5,683 bases of DNA, taken from Microcaldota archaeon. Lineage in GTDB: Archaea > Micrarchaeota > Micrarchaeia > Anstonellales > Anstonellaceae. Location: assembly GCA_026414325.1 (NCBI GenBank), contig JAOAJF010000004.1, positions 1 through 5,683 on the forward strand. Reading direction: 5' to 3'. The position numbers and the translations under genes were made by a program. This document shows, in pieces, positions 5,140 through 5,683 of this stretch (within the stretch, counting starts at the first letter, position 1; each line of letters begins with the position of its first letter). The notes under the pieces were generated by a model. It searched no databases and was not told the DNA's origin. It worked only from the letters and a program-made list of their open reading frames with translations.

Positions 5140-5683
5140 ATGGCAACAAAAAAAGATTATTATGAAATTTTAGGAGTGCCAAGAAACGCCACACTAGAAG
5201 AAATTAAAAAAGCATATCGGCAGTTGGCTTTAAAATATCATCCAGATAGAAACAAAGATCCAGGAGCAGAGGAAAAATTTAAAGAAATTTCAGAAGCCTA
5301 TGCAGTTTTATCTGATCCACAAAAACGCCAGGCTTATGATCAATTTGGCCATGCGGGATTTGATCAAATGTATAGTCAGGAAGATATATTTAGAGGAGCT
5401 GATTTTGAAGAGATTTTTAAAAGCATGGGCTTTGATTTAGAAGATTTCTTTTTTAAAGATTTTTTTTCCCCTTCTTTTTCTTTTAGTTCAAAAAGAGCCC
5501 CAAGATATGTTGGAGAAAATCTTTCAACCATTGTTTCTATTTCTTTAAAAGAAGCTTTTAGTGGAACAAAAAAAACTATTTTTATACAAAGAAAAGTTCA
5601 TTGCTCAACTTGTGGTGGTTCAGCTATAGCTCCGGGCTCCTCTTTGATAGATTGCCCACAGTGTGGAGGTTCTGGACAGCTTC
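5140..5683 (+). CDS. dnaJ: DnaJ, Hsp40 co-chaperone (3' end outside window)
   Basis: DnaJ brings unfolded substrate to DnaK and triggers its ATP hydrolysis. The first 181 codons are present, about half the usual length. The J domain is residues 6-70 (K-D-Y-Y-E-I-L-G-V start, H34-P35-D36 catalytic loop, and K-R-x-A-Y-D-x-F-G end). The linker after it (about 71-118) is acidic and Phe-rich, with only three or four glycines, and includes a Phe cluster at 103-115 where a Gly/Phe-rich linker is usual. The first C-terminal beta domain starts near 126 (E-N-L-S-T-I-V-S-I-S-L-K-E-A-F-S-G). The zinc region begins with C155-S-T-C158-G-G-S-A, in which the last Gly of the C-x-x-C-x-G-x-G repeat is Ala, then the regular C172-P-Q-C175-G-G-S-G. 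It is thus a class A DnaJ, cut only by the window edge. It is the last visible gene of the operon. Confidence 0.96.
   Translation, partial: MATKKDYYEILGVPRNATLEEIKKAYRQLALKYHPDRNKDPGAEEKFKEISEAYAVLSDPQKRQAYDQFGHAGFDQMYSQEDIFRGADFEEIFKSMGFDLEDFFFKDFFSPSFSFSSKRAPRYVGENLSTIVSISLKEAFSGTKKTIFIQRKVHCSTCGGSAIAPGSSLIDCPQCGGSGQL

Noticed and set aside
1..5683. CRISPR array, tRNA or rRNA genes, insertion sequences
   Set aside because: I saw no regularly spaced repeats, cloverleaf-like sequence, rRNA segments, transposase motifs or terminal inverted repeats. Nearly all of the window is accounted for by coding regions.

Overview
This AT-rich window most likely comes from an archaeon, probably a small-genome DPANN-type lineage (inferred; no rRNA or other phylogenetic marker is present). 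Three observations support this. The DnaK has an archaeal-style N-terminus and lacks the insertion of about 25 residues seen in the ATPase domain of Gram-negative bacteria. Both genes flanking the divergent spacer have a TATA-like box centred about 27-30 nt before the ATG and no Shine-Dalgarno sequence, as expected for leaderless archaeal transcripts. Genes inside the operon instead carry Shine-Dalgarno-like sites. A CPR-type bacterium is the main alternative.

Layout: (1) Positions 2-1126 (+) hold the body of a cell-surface protein with a sequon-rich ectodomain, a Pro-rich stalk and a C-terminal membrane anchor. Its 5' end is outside the window, or its signal peptide has been put out of frame by a one-base indel near position 55. 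(2) Positions 1128-2117 (-), convergent with it and separated by one base, encode a secreted YcbB/LdtD-like L,D-transpeptidase (YkuD fold, HG...SNGCIR active site). This is a peptidoglycan cross-linking family and is unexpected in an archaeal setting. (3) Positions 2118-2224 are a divergent promoter region. (4) Positions 2225-5683 (+) are a compact heat-shock operon: a small winged-helix regulator, grpE, dnaK and the first 181 codons of dnaJ, which runs off the right edge.

How the genes work together: DnaK, DnaJ and GrpE form the Hsp70 folding cycle, in which DnaJ delivers substrate and stimulates ATP hydrolysis and GrpE exchanges nucleotide. The winged-helix protein occupies the first position of the operon, where bacteria often place hrcA, so it is a candidate repressor of the operon (inference). 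The two left-hand genes both encode exported proteins and may act at the cell surface, but they are transcribed towards each other and no functional link is shown. The points most worth following are the L,D-transpeptidase under an archaeal-looking promoter, the unnamed regulator in the hrcA position, and the disrupted-looking 5' end of the surface gene.
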